A stretch of DNA of 64,000 nucleotides, taken from NCBI RefSeq assembly GCF_018128965.1, contig NZ_JAAEDH010000006.1:1-64000 (forward strand), given 5' to 3'. Below, in pieces: positions 35,885 through 46,456 of the stretch; position 1 is the first letter of the stretch; each line of letters begins with the position of its first letter. Origin of the DNA: Plastoroseomonas arctica (GTDB lineage: Bacteria > Pseudomonadota > Alphaproteobacteria > Acetobacterales > Acetobacteraceae). Position numbers and translations under genes: made by a program. The notes below the pieces were generated by a model that was given only the letters and a program-made list of their open reading frames with translations, ran no database searches and was not told the DNA's origin.

Positions 35885-36499
35885 TTACGCCTGGACGAGC
35901 CAAGGCTGGCTGGCCTTCTGCTTCGCTTCGTAGTCGTCGATCTGCGCGGCGTGCTGCAGGGTCTGACCGATATCGTCGAGCCCGTTCAGCATCAGGTGCT
36001 TGCGCAACGCATCGACCGGAAAATGGTGCTCCTCGCCATTCGGGCGGATCACCACTTGGCGTTCCAGATCGACGGTGATGCGCGCGTTGCCGCCGAGCTT
36101 CGCATCCTCGATCAGCTGCTCGCAGACCTCCCGCGGCAGGCGCACCGGCAGCACGCCGTTCTTGAAGCAGTTGTTGTTGAAGATGTCGGCGAAATCCGGC
36201 GCGATGACACAGCGGATGCCGAAATCCAGCAGCGCCCAGGGCGCGTGCTCGCGCGAGGACCCGCAGCCGAAATTCTCATAGGCGATCAGGATCTCAGCCT
36301 TCCGGTAAGGCTCCTGATTCAGCACGAAGTCAGGGTTTTCGGAGCCATCCTCGTTGAACCGCGCATTGGCAAAGAGGTGCTTGCCGAAGCCCGCACGCGA
36401 GATGGATTTGAGGAAGCGCGCGGGGATGATCTTGTCGGTATCGATATTGGCGGCCGGCATCGGCGCGGCGACGCCGGTCAGCGTGGTGAAAGCCCTCAC
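35885..36499 (-). CDS. leuD: 3-isopropylmalate dehydratase small subunit
   Basis: A 204-residue swivel subunit of isopropylmalate isomerase. It carries [14 protein letters not shown] (18-31) and the family signature [15 protein letters not shown] (about 75-89). Start is GTG at 36499, overlapping the leuC stop as GTGA; upstream in-frame sequence is leuC in another frame. Works as a heterodimer with LeuC in the cytoplasm. Confidence 0.95.
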   Translation of the reverse strand: MRAFTTLTGVAAPMPAANIDTDKIIPARFLKSISRAGFGKHLFANARFNEDGSENPDFVLNQEPYRKAEILIAYENFGCGSSREHAPWALLDFGIRCVIAPDFADIFNNNCFKNGVLPVRLPREVCEQLIEDAKLGGNARITVDLERQVVIRPNGEEHHFPVDALRKHLMLNGLDDIGQTLQHAAQIDDYEAKQKASQPWLVQA

Positions 36500-37917
36500 G
36501 ACAGCGCCTCCTGCGGTTGGTAGTCGCGCACATCGGCAAGGTGGCCCGCGAGTGCCGCGGCGGCCGCCATCGCGGGCGAGAGCAGGTGCGTGCGGCCACC
36601 GGGGCCCTGCCGGCCCTCGAAATTGCGGTTGGACGTGCTGGCCGAACGCTGGCCGGGCTTGAGCTTGTCCGGATTCATGCCCAGGCACATCGAGCAACCG
36701 GGTTCACGCCACTCGAAGCCGGCTTCGAGCAGGATGCGATCCAGCCCTTCCTTCTCCGCCTGCAGCTTCACCAGGCCCGAGCCCGGCACGACCATCGCGC
36801 GCACGTGGTCCGCGACGCGGCGCCCCTTCGCGATGGCGGCGGCGGCGCGGATATCCTCGATGCGGCTATTGGTGCAGCTGCCGATGAACACGACATCCAC
36901 GGACAAGTCCTGCAGGCGCTGGCCAGGCGTGAGACCCATGTAGTCGACCATGCGCTGCAGCTGCGCGCGGCGCGTTTCGTCCTCGGTGTCGGCCGGGTTC
37001 GGGATGATGCCGGTGATCGGCAGCACATCCTCGGGGCTGGTGCCCCAGGTAACCTGCGGCGCGATCTCGTTCGCGGCCAGCGTTACCACCTTGTCGAACA
37101 CCGCGCCCTGGTCTGACGGGAGCGACTTCCACCACGCCAGTGCGCTATCCCAGTTCGCGCCCTTCGGCGCGCCGGGCGTGCGGGCGATATAGTCGAACGT
37201 GGTCTGGTCCGGCGCAACCATGCCGGCCCGCGCCCCACCCTCGATCGTCATGTTGCACACGGTCATCCGGCCCGCCATGTCGAGCGCACGGATCGCATCG
37301 CCAGCATACTCGATCACGTGACCCGTGCCGCCGGCGGTGCCGATCATGCCGATTACCGCCAGGACGATGTCCTTGCCCGAGCAGCCAAAGGCGAGGTTGC
37401 CATCCACCTGCACGCGCATGTTCTTCGCCGGCTTCTGCAGCAGCGTCTGCGTCGCCAGAACATGCTCGACCTCGCTGGTGCCGATGCCAAAGGCGAGCGC
37501 ACCCATCGCGCCGTGTGTCGAGGTGTGGCTGTCGCCGCACACGATCGTCATGCCCGGCAGCGAGCGGCCCAGCTCCGGCCCAATCACATGCACGATGCCC
37601 TGGCGCTCATCCAACAATGGGATCAGCGGCATGCCGAACTCGACCGCATTCTTCTCGAGTGTGGCGACCTGCAGCGCGCTCTCGGGATCCTCGATGCCGG
37701 TGTAGCGGGAGGCATCGGTCGCGATATTGTGGTCAATGACGCCGAGCGTTGCATCGGGGCGGCGGATGCGGCGACCGGCAGCCCGAAGACCGTCGAAGGC
37801 CTGCGGGGTGGTGACTTCATGGGTGAGATGGAGGTCGATGTAGAGAAGCGCGGTGCCGTCGGGCAGCGTGTCAACGACATGCGCGTCCCAGATCTTGTCG
37901 AACAGCGTCTTTGGCAT
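36496..37917 (-). CDS. leuC: 3-isopropylmalate dehydratase large subunit
   Basis: A 473-residue aconitase-family protein carrying a 4Fe-4S cluster that isomerises 2- to 3-isopropylmalate. Cluster ligands lie in FIGSCTNSR (about 343-351) and in [10 protein letters not shown] (Cys pair about 410-413). [15 protein letters not shown] near residue 31 and [10 protein letters not shown] (about 127-136) are substrate-binding blocks. Full length. It starts 21 bases downstream of repeat copy B, on the far side of rplS. Confidence 0.96.
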   Translation of the reverse strand: MPKTLFDKIWDAHVVDTLPDGTALLYIDLHLTHEVTTPQAFDGLRAAGRRIRRPDATLGVIDHNIATDASRYTGIEDPESALQVATLEKNAVEFGMPLIPLLDERQGIVHVIGPELGRSLPGMTIVCGDSHTSTHGAMGALAFGIGTSEVEHVLATQTLLQKPAKNMRVQVDGNLAFGCSGKDIVLAVIGMIGTAGGTGHVIEYAGDAIRALDMAGRMTVCNMTIEGGARAGMVAPDQTTFDYIARTPGAPKGANWDSALAWWKSLPSDQGAVFDKVVTLAANEIAPQVTWGTSPEDVLPITGIIPNPADTEDETRRAQLQRMVDYMGLTPGQRLQDLSVDVVFIGSCTNSRIEDIRAAAAIAKGRRVADHVRAMVVPGSGLVKLQAEKEGLDRILLEAGFEWREPGCSMCLGMNPDKLKPGQRSASTSNRNFEGRQGPGGRTHLLSPAMAAAAALAGHLADVRDYQPQEALS

Positions 37918-37938
37918 CTCTCGCCTCCTTAGCGAGAC

Positions 37939-38005
37939 CGGGGGAAAGGAATTTCCCCCGGACCCCCAATCTTTTATTTTTGTCCCTTGGTGCGGGCGGG
38001 TAAGG
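37939..38005. repeat. Palindromic dispersed repeat, copy B (degenerate)
   Basis: Hairpin CGGGGGAAA/TTTCCCCCG (37939-37960), GACCCCCAATC, TTTTATTTTT, then TTGGTGC. The second stem and right arm have decayed. It lies between the rplS stop (38020) and leuC start (37917), downstream of rplS. The stem with T-rich run may act as a terminator separating ribosomal and leucine genes. Confidence 0.75.
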
Positions 38006-38019
38006 CAGCCGCCATACGA

Positions 38020-38436
38020 TCAGTCTTCGGCGGCGGCCGGCGCAGCGGCGACCATGGCGGCTCCGGGGATCGGCTTGCCGGCCAGCTTCTCCTGGATGCG
38101 CGCCGACTTGCCGGTGCGGCCACGCAGGTAATACAGCTTCGCACGCCGCACCTTGCCGCGACGGACCACGATGATCTCGGCGACATTCGGGGAATAGAGT
38201 GGGAAGACGCGCTCGACGCCCTCGCCATAGGAGAGCTTGCGGACGGTGAAATTGCTGTTCACGCCGCGGTTGGACCGCGCGATCACCACGCCCTCATAGG
38301 CCTGGGTGCGGATGCGCTCGCCCTCGACCACCTTCACCATCACGCGCAGCGTGTCGCCGGCGACAAATTCCGGCGTCGCGCGGGTGGCGGAGAGGCGGGC
38401 CTGCTGGTCGGCCTCGAATTGCTGCAACAGGTTCAT
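38020..38436 (-). CDS. rplS: 50S ribosomal protein L19
   Basis: A 138-residue L19 that bridges the 30S-50S interface. Typical sequence includes [16 protein letters not shown] (about 24-39), the [13 protein letters not shown] block and [10 protein letters not shown] near residue 78. AAGGA lies 8 bases before ATG at 38436; a GTG one codon earlier is closer than ideal. The C-terminal 20 residues form an Ala-rich tail longer than in E. coli. Last gene of ffh-rpsP-rimM-trmD-rplS, 24 bases after trmD. Confidence 0.97.
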   Translation of the reverse strand: MNLLQQFEADQQARLSATRATPEFVAGDTLRVMVKVVEGERIRTQAYEGVVIARSNRGVNSNFTVRKLSYGEGVERVFPLYSPNVAEIIVVRRGKVRRAKLYYLRGRTGKSARIQEKLAGKPIPGAAMVAAAPAAAED

Positions 38437-38460
38437 CACAAATATCCTTTCGTCGATGCT

Positions 38461-39198
38461 TTAGGCGGCGGCTGTCTGGCCGGCAATGGCCCGCGCCGAT
38501 GTTTCGGTGCCCGTGTGCCGAGCCCAAAGGTCGGGCCGACGTTCACGGGTGATCTTTTCCGCCTCGGCCCGGCGCCACCGCGCGACCTCGGCATGATGGC
38601 CGGAGAGCAGAACGGGGGGCACAGACCGCCCCTGCCACTCAACCGGCCGCGTATAATGCGGATACTCCAACAGGGCCGAAGCCCCGTGGCTCTCCTCCTC
38701 GGCGCTCTCGGCTGCGCCCATCACGCCTGGCAGCAGCCGCACGCAGGCATCGAGCAGGGCGAGCGCCGCTACCTCGCCGCCCGACAGGACATAATCGCCG
38801 ATGGACACCTCGCGCAGCCCGCGCGCCTCGATGACGCGCTGATCCACGCCCTCGAACCGCCCGCACAGCAGGACAACACCAGGCCCGGCGGACAATTCGC
38901 GCACCAGCGCCTGGTCCAGCAACCGTCCACGCGGCGTCAGGAACAACGCGGGCCGCGGCACCCCTTCAGTAAGCGCGGCATCCATCGCCGCATCCACCAC
39001 ATCCGGCCGCATCACCATTCCCGCCCCACCACCGCAGGGCGTGTCATCCACGCTGCGATGTCGGTCTGTCGCATGCGCGCGAATGTCGCGTGCATCGCAC
39101 CGCCAGATCTTATCGCGCAGCGCCTTCCCAGCGAGCGACAGGCCGAGCGGTCCGGGAAACATCTCCGGAAACAGGGTGAGGATGGAGGCGTGCCACAT
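38461..39198 (-). CDS. trmD: tRNA (guanine-N1)-methyltransferase
   Basis: A 245-residue SPOUT-fold methyltransferase that makes m1G37 in tRNAs reading CNN codons, preventing frameshifts. Signatures: LFPEMFPG (9-16), [16 protein letters not shown] (about 51-66), [13 protein letters not shown] (about 109-121) and the trefoil-knot loop [11 protein letters not shown] (about 132-142). Two bases separate it from the rimM stop, indicating co-translation. Confidence 0.97.
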   Translation of the reverse strand: MWHASILTLFPEMFPGPLGLSLAGKALRDKIWRCDARDIRAHATDRHRSVDDTPCGGGAGMVMRPDVVDAAMDAALTEGVPRPALFLTPRGRLLDQALVRELSAGPGVVLLCGRFEGVDQRVIEARGLREVSIGDYVLSGGEVAALALLDACVRLLPGVMGAAESAEEESHGASALLEYPHYTRPVEWQGRSVPPVLLSGHHAEVARWRRAEAEKITRERRPDLWARHTGTETSARAIAGQTAAA

Positions 39199-39200
39199 GG

Positions 39201-39719
39201 TCAGGCCGCGGCCTCGCCGTCCTGCGGCGGCACGATGATCTCAGCCGGCGGGATCACCACCAGGCGCCGCGCACCGAGGTCCACCACCGGCACCGCCGCG
39301 CGCGTGAACGGGATCAGCTGCTCGCCGCGCCCCTCCCCCACCACGAGGTAAGCGCCCGCGCCATGCTCCTCCACCGCGCGCACGGACCCGAGCGGCGCGC
39401 CGGCTTCGGTCACGGCAGAGAGACCCACCAGGTCGGCGAGGTAGAATTCCTCCTCCTCCGTCGGTGGCAACTGCGCACGCTCCACATACAGGCGCGTCCC
39501 GGTCAAGCGCGCCGCGGCGTCGCGATCCGCGACACCTTCGATCTGCCCCAGCCCGTCGGCCTTCACGGTGAGCTTGATGCGCTGCACGCCGGCCGCGTCG
39601 GTGAGAGCACCCAGCGTGCCGATGCTGGCAGGATCGGTCAGGAAGACGCGCAGCTTCACCAGGCCGCGCACACCGTGCGGCCTGCCGATCTCACCCACCA
39701 GGATGCGCTGCGCTGTCAC
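39201..39719 (-). CDS. rimM: 16S rRNA processing protein RimM
   Basis: A 172-residue 30S maturation factor acting at the S19/head region. N-terminal barrel with [17 protein letters not shown] (about 6-22), then a PRC-barrel domain with [11 protein letters not shown] and GEQLIPF (about 97-143). GTG start at 39719, 4 bases after the rpsP stop; longer readings to 39845 would run through rpsP. The AEE-like linker [10 protein letters not shown] is typical. Confidence 0.94.
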   Translation of the reverse strand: MTAQRILVGEIGRPHGVRGLVKLRVFLTDPASIGTLGALTDAAGVQRIKLTVKADGLGQIEGVADRDAAARLTGTRLYVERAQLPPTEEEEFYLADLVGLSAVTEAGAPLGSVRAVEEHGAGAYLVVGEGRGEQLIPFTRAAVPVVDLGARRLVVIPPAEIIVPPQDGEAAA

Positions 39720-39723
39720 GTCT

Positions 39724-40059
39724 TCAGCCGGCCGCGGCGGCCGCGGCGCGTTCCTGCGCCTTCTTCTTCGGCGCGGACTGCTTCGGCTGCTCTCGATACA
39801 CCGGCATCGGCGCCAGCTCCGCCTTGCCCAGGAACTTCGCCACACGATCCGTCGCCACCGCGCCTTGGCTCAGCCAATGCATGATCCGGTCCGCGAGCAG
39901 GCGGATGCGGTCCGCATGATCCGACGGCAGCATCGGGTCATAGCTGCCCACCTTCTCGATGAAGCGGCCATCGCGCGGGCTGCGGCTGTCGGCCACCACG
40001 ATGTGGTAGTAGGGCCGCTTCTTCGCACCCGCGCGCGCCAGCCTGATCTTCAAAGCCAT
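39724..40059 (-). CDS. rpsP: 30S ribosomal protein S16
   Basis: A 111-residue S16 needed for early 30S assembly. N-terminus [26 protein letters not shown] is diagnostic, followed by [14 protein letters not shown]. The tail is Lys/Ala-rich as in other alphaproteobacteria. It lies 19 bases after ffh and 4 bases ahead of rimM. Confidence 0.97.
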   Translation of the reverse strand: MALKIRLARAGAKKRPYYHIVVADSRSPRDGRFIEKVGSYDPMLPSDHADRIRLLADRIMHWLSQGAVATDRVAKFLGKAELAPMPVYREQPKQSAPKKKAQERAAAAAAG

Positions 40060-40078
40060 CTATCGTTCTCCGTGTTCA

Positions 40079-41470
40079 TCAGAAGGGGCGACCGCCGCCC
40101 CGAAGGCCAGGGGGCAACAAGCCGGCGAGACCGCCGCGCATCATCCCCTTCTGGCCGAGCTTGTTCATCCGCTTCATCATCGCAGACATGTCGTCGAACT
40201 GCTTCAGCAGCTTGTTCACATCCTGCACCGTCACACCCGAACCGGCCGCGATGCGCTTCTTGCGCGACGCCTTGATGATGTCCGGCGTGCGCCGTTCCTT
40301 GGGCGTCATCGACCCGATGATCGCCGCCTGCCGCGTCAGGATCTTGGTGTCAAGATTGGCATCCGCCATCTGCGCCTTGAGCTTGCCCACCCCCGGCAGC
40401 ATCCCGAGGATGCCCGAGAGCGAGCCCATCTTGCCGATCTGCTGCAGCTGCTTCGCGTAGTCGGCCAGGTCGAACTGGCCCTTCTGCATCTTGGCGGCGA
40501 GCTTTTCCGCCTCCGCCTGGTCGATCGTCTCGGACGCCTTCTCGACGAGCGAGACGATGTCGCCCATGCCCAGGATGCGGCTGGCGATGCGGTCGGGGTG
40601 GAAATCCTCCAGCGCGTCGAGCTTCTCGCCCGCGCCCAGCAGCTTGATCGGTGCGCCGGTCACCGCACGCATCGACAGGGCGGCACCGCCACGCGCATCG
40701 CCGTCGACGCGCGTCATGACGATGCCGGTGACGCCCACCTTGTCCTGGAAGGCGCGCGCGGTGTTCACCGCGTCCTGGCCGGTCATTGCATCGACAACCA
40801 GCAGCGTCTCGTGTGGCTTCGTCGCGGCCTTCACGGCGGCCACTTCCGCCATCAGCGCATCATCGATCGCGAGGCGGCCGGCGGTGTCGAGGATGACGAC
40901 GTCGTAGAGCTCGCGCCGCGCCACATCCATCGCCCGCATCGCGATCTCGAGCGGCGACTGGCCGGCGATGATCGGCAGGGAGGTGACCTCGGCGCGCGCC
41001 GCGAGCTGCTCCAGCTGCAACTGCGCGGCAGGGCGATGCACGTCGAGTGAGGCGACCAGCACCTTCTTGCGATCTCGCGTGCGCAGCCGCAGCGCGATCT
41101 TGCCCGAGGTCGTCGTCTTGCCCGAACCCTGCAAACCCACCATCAGAATCGGCAGCGGCGAGGGCGCGTTCAGGTTCAACCCGCGCAGGCCATTGTCGTC
41201 ATCACCGCCGCCGAGCGCTTCGACCAGCGCGTCATTGACGATTTTGACGACCTGCTGGGCGGGGGAGACGGAGCGGATGACCTCCTGCCCGATCGCGCGG
41301 TCGCGGACCTTGGCCACTAGGTCCCGGACAACCGGGAGGGCGACATCCGCTTCCAGCAGGGCCACGCGCACTTCGCGCAGCGCCTCGGCCACGTCGGTTT
41401 CGTTCAGCGCGCCGCGGCGGCGCAGCCTGTCGAACACCCCACTCAGCTTGCCGGACAACGCCTCGAACAC
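40079..41470 (-). CDS. ffh: Signal recognition particle protein Ffh
   Basis: A 463-residue SRP54 GTPase that targets membrane proteins to the translocon with 4.5S RNA and FtsY. N-domain helices (1-85), G-domain with GLQGSGKTT, the DVHRPAA and DTAGRL boxes, and a Met-rich M-domain ending in RMNKLGQKGMMRGGLAGLLP. GTG at 41470 gives the usual VFEALSGKLSG start; a weak ribosome site is seen. In-frame codons upstream to 41530 do not look conserved. First gene of the rpsP operon. Confidence 0.95.
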   Translation of the reverse strand: MFEALSGKLSGVFDRLRRRGALNETDVAEALREVRVALLEADVALPVVRDLVAKVRDRAIGQEVIRSVSPAQQVVKIVNDALVEALGGGDDDNGLRGLNLNAPSPLPILMVGLQGSGKTTTSGKIALRLRTRDRKKVLVASLDVHRPAAQLQLEQLAARAEVTSLPIIAGQSPLEIAMRAMDVARRELYDVVILDTAGRLAIDDALMAEVAAVKAATKPHETLLVVDAMTGQDAVNTARAFQDKVGVTGIVMTRVDGDARGGAALSMRAVTGAPIKLLGAGEKLDALEDFHPDRIASRILGMGDIVSLVEKASETIDQAEAEKLAAKMQKGQFDLADYAKQLQQIGKMGSLSGILGMLPGVGKLKAQMADANLDTKILTRQAAIIGSMTPKERRTPDIIKASRKKRIAAGSGVTVQDVNKLLKQFDDMSAMMKRMNKLGQKGMMRGGLAGLLPPGLRGGGRPF

Positions 41471-41597
41471 GAACTTGGCCCCAAATGATAACGCGCCGCT
41501 GCGCGAGCCTTCGCGGAGCGACGGAGCCACCCGAAGGTGACCGACTGGAGAGAACGGGCGTATATTACCCGGGTGATGACCGCGTCAAGCGCAAAGA

Positions 41598-41716
41598 CGG
41601 GGGAAAAGAATTTCCCCCGGACCCCCAATCTTTTATTTTTATCTATTGGTGCTACCCGGCAGCCGGCGCCAAAAAGCCAAAAATAAAAGATGGGGTTTCG
41701 GGGAAATCTTTCCCCC
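41598..41716. repeat. Palindromic dispersed repeat, copy C (complete)
   Basis: The fullest copy. Left hairpin CGGGGGAAA/TTTCCCCCG (41598-41619), GACCCCCAATCTTTTATTTTT, a central TTGGTGC/GCGCCAA stem, then an outer arm AAAAATAAAAGATGGGG that pairs with the left arm, ending in GGGGAAA/TTTCCCC. The whole unit is a nested palindrome of about 119 bases with T-tracts on both strands. It fills most of the 254 bases between the ffh start and infC stop; the remainder shows no gene. Confidence 0.85.
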
Positions 41717-41724
41717 ATGCTTGC

Positions 41725-42270
41725 TTACTTAGGCGCTAGTACCATCACCATCTGCCGGTTCTCGAGCCGCGGCATCGATTCCACCTTGATGACCTCGCCC
41801 AGGTCGGTGCGGATGCGTTCGAGCACCTTCACGCCCAGTTCCTGGTGGGCCATTTCGCGGCCGCGGAAGCGAAGAGTGACCTTTACCTTGTCGCCATCGT
41901 CGATGAAGCCCTTCATCTGCTTCATCTTCGTATCATAATCATGGTCGTCGATGTTCGGACGGACCTTGATCTCCTTGATCTCGACGACCTTCTGCTTCTT
42001 CCGTGCCTCGTTGGCTTTTTTCTGCTGCTCGTACTTGTACTTGCCATAGTCGAGGATCTTGCAGACCGGCGGCACGGCGTTGGGCGAAATCTCGAGCAGG
42101 TCCAGGCCCACATCATAGGCGCGCACCAGCGCCTCGCGGGCGGTCATCACCCCTTGCATCTCGCCGTCCTGATCGATCAGGCGCACTTGCGGGACGCGGA
42201 TTTCTTCATTGACCCGAGGGCCATCGCGGGAGGGCATTTGCTGGGCAGCGGGAAGCGGAGCGCGTGAGAT
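41725..42270 (-). CDS. infC: Translation initiation factor IF-3, probable AUC start
   Basis: A 181-residue IF-3. Typical start of the N-domain [17 protein letters not shown], linker [25 protein letters not shown] and C-domain [14 protein letters not shown]. The start is chosen from the perfect ribosome site AGAGGAGG (42277-42284) lying 6 bases before ATC at 42270, in frame with the protein; the first ATG (42237) is 11 codons later with no such site. Rare start codons on infC (AUU in E. coli) let IF-3 repress its own translation. It follows thrS by 36 bases; rpmI and rplT do not follow. Confidence 0.93.
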   Translation of the reverse strand: MSRAPLPAAQQMPSRDGPRVNEEIRVPQVRLIDQDGEMQGVMTAREALVRAYDVGLDLLEISPNAVPPVCKILDYGKYKYEQQKKANEARKKQKVVEIKEIKVRPNIDDHDYDTKMKQMKGFIDDGDKVKVTLRFRGREMAHQELGVKVLERIRTDLGEVIKVESMPRLENRQMVMVLAPK

Positions 42271-42284
42271 CGTGGACCTCCTCT
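42268..42284 (-). promoter_or_regulatory. Strong ribosome site with AUC start codon for infC
   Basis: AGAGGAGG, 6-base spacer TCCACG, then ATC. The Shine-Dalgarno match is near perfect and the spacing ideal, which marks ATC rather than the later ATG as the initiation codon. Use of a non-AUG start fits IF-3 autoregulation as known for E. coli. Confidence 0.8.
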
Positions 42285-42306
42285 AGTGGTTATCGGAATT
42301 TTCAGC

Positions 42307-44265
42307 TTATGCGACCGATTGGGGTCGCTCCGCAACCTGAAGATCGGGGGCCGTCCCCTCGGAAACAAGCAGGGCCACCGCCTCGGCCAGTGGCAGGGTC
42401 TCCTGCTCCCGTCCCGGCAGCCGGCGCAAGACCAGGCTCCGCTCCTCCGCTTCGCGGCGCCCGACGACGGCCAGGACGGGCACGCGCTGGTCGATATGTT
42501 CGGGGACCTTGCGGTTGATCTTCTCGTTGCGAATGTCGAGCGCGACCCGGATCCCCGCTGCCCGCAGCGCCGCGGCGGCCTCCATGGCGAAGGGGGCCGC
42601 GTCATCCACGATGGTGGCAACCACCACCTGCACCGGTGCCAGCCAAAGCGGGAAGCGCCCGGCGTGCTCCTCGATCAGGATGCCAAGGAACCGCTCGAAC
42701 GAGCCAAGGATCGCGCGATGCAGCATGACCGGCCGCCGGCGCACGCCATCCTCGGCGGTGTATTCGGCGTCCAGTCGCTCGGGCAGCACGAAGTCGACCT
42801 GCAGGGTGCCGCACTGCCAGTCGCGCCCGATTGCGTCGCGCAGCACGAATTCCAGCTTCGGGCCGTAGAAGGCGCCCTCGCCGGGGTTGAGCGTGTAGTC
42901 CACGCCGGCGATGCGGCAGGCTTCCTTCAGCGCGCCCTCCGCCTGGTCCCAGGTGGCGTCGGTGCCGGCGCGCTTGGCCGGGCGGTCGGAGAATTTCACG
43001 CGGAAGTCGGCGAAGCCGAAATCGCGATAGATCGAGGAAAGAAGGGCCACGAAGCGCACCGTCTCGTCGGCGATCTGCGCCTCGGTGCAGAAGATGTGCG
43101 CGTCATCCTGGGTGAATGCGCGCACGCGCATGATGCCGTGCAGCGCACCCGAAGGCTCATACCGGTGGCAGGCGCCGAACTCCGCCATGCGCAGCGGCAG
43201 CTCGCGATAGCTGCGCAGGCCCTGGTTGAAGATCTGCACGTGGCAGGGACAGTTCATCGGCTTGAGCGCGAGCACCCGGTCGCGCTCATCCTCATCCTCG
43301 ACGCGGGCGGTGAACATGTGCTCGCGGAATTTTTCCCAGTGGCCGGATTCTTCCCACAGCTTGCGGTCCACCAGCTGGGGCGTCTTCACCTCCTGATAGT
43401 CGGTCGCGTCCAGGCGGCGGCGCATATAGGCCTCCACCGTGCGGTAGAGCATCCAGCCCTTGGGGTGCCAGAACACGCTGCCGACCGCTTCTTCCTGCAG
43501 GTGGAACAGGCCCATTTCCTTACCGATGCGGCGGTGGTCGCGCTTTTCCGCCTCCTCGATCTGAAGCAGGTAGGCGTCGAGCTCTTTCTGGTCGCGCCAG
43601 GCGGTGCCGTAGATGCGGCTGAGCATCGCGTTGCGGTGGTCACCCCGCCAGTAGGCGCCGGCCACCTTCTGCAGCTTGAACGCGGTGCCGATATCGCCGG
43701 TTCCGCGCATATGCGGGCCGCGGCACAGGTCGATCCAGTCGCCCTGGCTGTAGAGGCTGATCTCTTGGTCCGCGCCGAGGCTTTCGATCAGCTCGACCTT
43801 GTAGGCTTCGCCCTTGCAGCGGAACAGCGCGATGGCATCCTCGCGGCTCACAACCTGGCGGGCGAAAGGAGCATTGCGGGCGATGATCTCGCGCATCTTC
43901 GCCTCGATGGCGGCGAAATCCTCCGGCGTGAAGGGCTCGTTGCGGGCGAAGTCGTAGTAGAACCCATTCTCGATGGAAGGCCCGATGGTCACCTGCGTGC
44001 CGGGGTAGAGCGCCTGCACGGCTTCGGCCAGCACATGCGCGGTGTCGTGGCGGATCAGCTCCAGCGCTTCGGGGTCGCGGCGCGTGATGAAGCGCAGGGA
44101 GGCATCGGACTCAAGGCGCGTCGCCAGGTCGACAAGCTTGCCATCGACCGCCATCGCGAGCGCCGCCTTGGCCAGCCCCGGCCCGATCGCGGCCGCGACC
44201 TCGGCACCGGTAACCGGCCCGTCGAAGGCGCGCACGGATCCGTCGGGCAAGGTGATCGCAGGCAT
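42307..44265 (-). CDS. thrS: Threonyl-tRNA synthetase
   Basis: A 652-residue class II ThrRS. N-terminal TGS domain (1-62), editing domain with [10 protein letters not shown] (about 70-79) and the [10 protein letters not shown] region, catalytic motif 1-3 segments including [12 protein letters not shown] and [11 protein letters not shown], and the C-terminal anticodon domain. Zinc ligands Cys (NCPCHVQIF) and His are present. ATG at 44265 is chosen; the in-frame extension upstream is not conserved-looking. First gene of thrS-infC. Confidence 0.97.
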   Translation of the reverse strand: MPAITLPDGSVRAFDGPVTGAEVAAAIGPGLAKAALAMAVDGKLVDLATRLESDASLRFITRRDPEALELIRHDTAHVLAEAVQALYPGTQVTIGPSIENGFYYDFARNEPFTPEDFAAIEAKMREIIARNAPFARQVVSREDAIALFRCKGEAYKVELIESLGADQEISLYSQGDWIDLCRGPHMRGTGDIGTAFKLQKVAGAYWRGDHRNAMLSRIYGTAWRDQKELDAYLLQIEEAEKRDHRRIGKEMGLFHLQEEAVGSVFWHPKGWMLYRTVEAYMRRRLDATDYQEVKTPQLVDRKLWEESGHWEKFREHMFTARVEDEDERDRVLALKPMNCPCHVQIFNQGLRSYRELPLRMAEFGACHRYEPSGALHGIMRVRAFTQDDAHIFCTEAQIADETVRFVALLSSIYRDFGFADFRVKFSDRPAKRAGTDATWDQAEGALKEACRIAGVDYTLNPGEGAFYGPKLEFVLRDAIGRDWQCGTLQVDFVLPERLDAEYTAEDGVRRRPVMLHRAILGSFERFLGILIEEHAGRFPLWLAPVQVVVATIVDDAAPFAMEAAAALRAAGIRVALDIRNEKINRKVPEHIDQRVPVLAVVGRREAEERSLVLRRLPGREQETLPLAEAVALLVSEGTAPDLQVAERPQSVA

Positions 44266-44326
44266 TGGGCAAAGGGCTCCAGGCGTGGTTTTGGGGGCGG
44301 ACCATGGGCACCCGCCTTGGCGCGCG

Positions 44327-45244
44327 TCAAGGCAAGAGCGCGGCCAATGCTGCCCGAACATCCTCCACTGGCAGTTCGCTTAACGGGCTGTGCCGCAGCA
44401 TTGCAACCGCCTCGCCGCGTGGCGCGCACAAGGCTGGATCACTGTCATCGCCGAACAGCGTGAGGCAGGGGCAGCCGCAGGCGGCGATGAGGTGCATCGG
44501 GCCGGTGTCATTGCCGACCGCGTAATCAGCGCGCCGCGCGAGTGCCGCGATCATCGGAATGTCGGTGCGTCCGGTGAGGTCGTGCGCGGAGGGTGCCGCG
44601 GCGCGCATCGTCTCGGCGAGCGCCGCCTCTCCCTTGCCGCCCAGGATGACCGCCGGCAGTGCGAGGCCAGCCGCCAGCTCGGCGAAGCGCGCCGCCGGCC
44701 AGCGCTTGCCCGGCCGCGTCGGCGCGGCGCCCGGCACCAGCAGCGCGAAGCGCTCGGGCAGGTCGAGCGCCGACAGGTCGGCGTCAAGCCAGGACAGGTC
44801 CGGCGCCGGGAAATCCGTGATCCCGGCCATCGCGAGCTGCTCGCGCTGGCGCTCCATCGTATGCATGAAGTCGCGCTGCGGATTGGCGTGCGGATGCGAG
44901 GCGCGGCGCGCGATGCCGGACCATTCGGCGTGCGCGCCCACGAGAAACCTGTACCGAGATGAGCGCGACGACGTCTGCAGGTCGTAAACGCGGTCGAAGC
45001 GTGCCGCCCGCAGCTTGCGGGCCAGCCGGAACAGCCCGAGCACATCGCGCGTGGCCGGCCGCCCATCCTCCCACACCGCATCGAACCACGGCGCCTGGCG
45101 CGCCAGGGCGGCGTAGGGCGGCGTCGTCAGCAGCGTGATGCGCGCGCCGGGATGATGCGCGCGGATCGCGGCGAAAGGCCCGAAGGCGAGCGCGAAATCC
45201 CCCAGCGCAGCCAGCTTGATGACCAGGATATTCGCCGCGCTCAC
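44327..45244 (-). CDS. Glycosyltransferase family 9 (heptosyltransferase-like)
   Basis: A 305-residue GT-B enzyme. N-terminal [17 protein letters not shown] (6-22) is the acceptor-side GT9 signature; the C-terminal donor domain shows [20 protein letters not shown] and [22 protein letters not shown] (about 242-263). GT9 enzymes add heptose to LPS core, though other sugars are possible. It is coupled to the upstream GT4 gene by ATGA overlap (45241-45244), so the two probably act in one surface glycan pathway. Confidence 0.88.
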   Translation of the reverse strand: MSAANILVIKLAALGDFALAFGPFAAIRAHHPGARITLLTTPPYAALARQAPWFDAVWEDGRPATRDVLGLFRLARKLRAARFDRVYDLQTSSRSSRYRFLVGAHAEWSGIARRASHPHANPQRDFMHTMERQREQLAMAGITDFPAPDLSWLDADLSALDLPERFALLVPGAAPTRPGKRWPAARFAELAAGLALPAVILGGKGEAALAETMRAAAPSAHDLTGRTDIPMIAALARRADYAVGNDTGPMHLIAACGCPCLTLFGDDSDPALCAPRGEAVAMLRHSPLSELPVEDVRAALAALLP

Positions 45245-46368
45245 AGCAATTCCCGATACACCGCGATGGTCGCCGCCTGCATCGCCTGCGTGCTGTAGCG
45301 CGCGAGCACCGCGGCGCGCGCGGCGCGGCCGATGGAGGCCCGCGCCACGGCCGGCAGGGCGAGCACGTAGCGCAGCGCCTCCGCCAGCGCATCCACGTCG
45401 CCCGCGGGCACACGCCAGCCGGTCGCGCCCTCCTCAACCGTCTCGCGCGGTCCGCCGAGATCGGCCGCGATGACCGGCCGCGCCATGGCCTGCGCCTCGA
45501 TCACGGTGCGGCCGAAGGCCTCGGCCTCGGTCGAGGCGTGCACGACGACATCCGCCGCCATCAGCGCCGTTGCCATGTCCGCGGCATGCCCGACCAGGCG
45601 CACGCGATCGCCGAGGCCGGCCGCCGCGATCTCGGCTTCGAGGGCCCTCGCATAGGCCTGCTTCGCGTCCCGGTCGCCCACTAGCAAGGCGATGGAATCG
45701 CCGCCCAGCTTCGCCATCGCGCGCACCAGAACCTCCTGCCCTTTCCAGCGCGTGATGCGGCCCGGCAGCATGATGACCGCGCGCCCCTCCGGAACCCCCC
45801 AGGACGCGCGGAGCGCCGCAACCTGCGCGGGTGAGACGGCGCCCGGGTCGAAGGCGCGCGGGTCGACGCCGCGCGGGATCATCCGCACTTTCGACGGATC
45901 CGCCTCGTGGCGCGCGAGGATCAGCGCCTCGATATGGCGGCTGATCGCGATGACGCGGTCGCCGCGCGCCATCACCGAATTGTACAGGCGCTTGCCCCAG
46001 AGATTCTCGTTGTAGCTGCCGTGATAGGTGGTCACGAGGCGCGCGCCGGTCCGCCGCGCAGCGACCAGCCCCGACCAGGCCGGCGCGCGCGAGCGGGCGT
46101 GGATGATCTCCACGCCCTCCGCCTTCACCAGCGTGGCGAGGGCCGCGGCGTTGCGCCACATCACCCAGGGCGCCTTGCTGTCGAGCGGCAGCGTGACATG
46201 GCGGGCACCCAGCGCCTCCAGGGACGCAACCAGTGGCCCACCGGCCGAGGCCACCAGCGCGCGGAAGCCAGCCGCGACCTGCGCCTCGGCGATCTCGAGC
46301 GTGCCGCGCTCGACGCCGCCGGTGAAGAGCGCGGGCAGGATCTGCAGGATGGCGGGGGAACGGGTCAT
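45241..46368 (-). CDS. Glycosyltransferase family 4
   Basis: A 375-residue GT-B retaining glycosyltransferase. It opens LQILPALFTGGVERGTLE (10-27), the common GT4 acceptor loop, and has RAPAWSGLVAARRTGARLVTTYHG (94-117). The donor domain has PGRITRWKGQEVL and EAEAFGRTVIEAQAMARPVIA, including the E-x7-E nucleotide-sugar motif. Substrate is unknown; LPS core or capsule is likely given the GT9 partner. Confidence 0.9.
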   Translation of the reverse strand: MTRSPAILQILPALFTGGVERGTLEIAEAQVAAGFRALVASAGGPLVASLEALGARHVTLPLDSKAPWVMWRNAAALATLVKAEGVEIIHARSRAPAWSGLVAARRTGARLVTTYHGSYNENLWGKRLYNSVMARGDRVIAISRHIEALILARHEADPSKVRMIPRGVDPRAFDPGAVSPAQVAALRASWGVPEGRAVIMLPGRITRWKGQEVLVRAMAKLGGDSIALLVGDRDAKQAYARALEAEIAAAGLGDRVRLVGHAADMATALMAADVVVHASTEAEAFGRTVIEAQAMARPVIAADLGGPRETVEEGATGWRVPAGDVDALAEALRYVLALPAVARASIGRAARAAVLARYSTQAMQAATIAVYRELL

Positions 46369-46456
46369 GTTCAGCCGCGCTTATACGACCGGCCCGGCGC
46401 GGGTCCACCCCATGCGCCTTGACGGGGCGCGGCGTAACCGATTACGGCCAAGAGCA

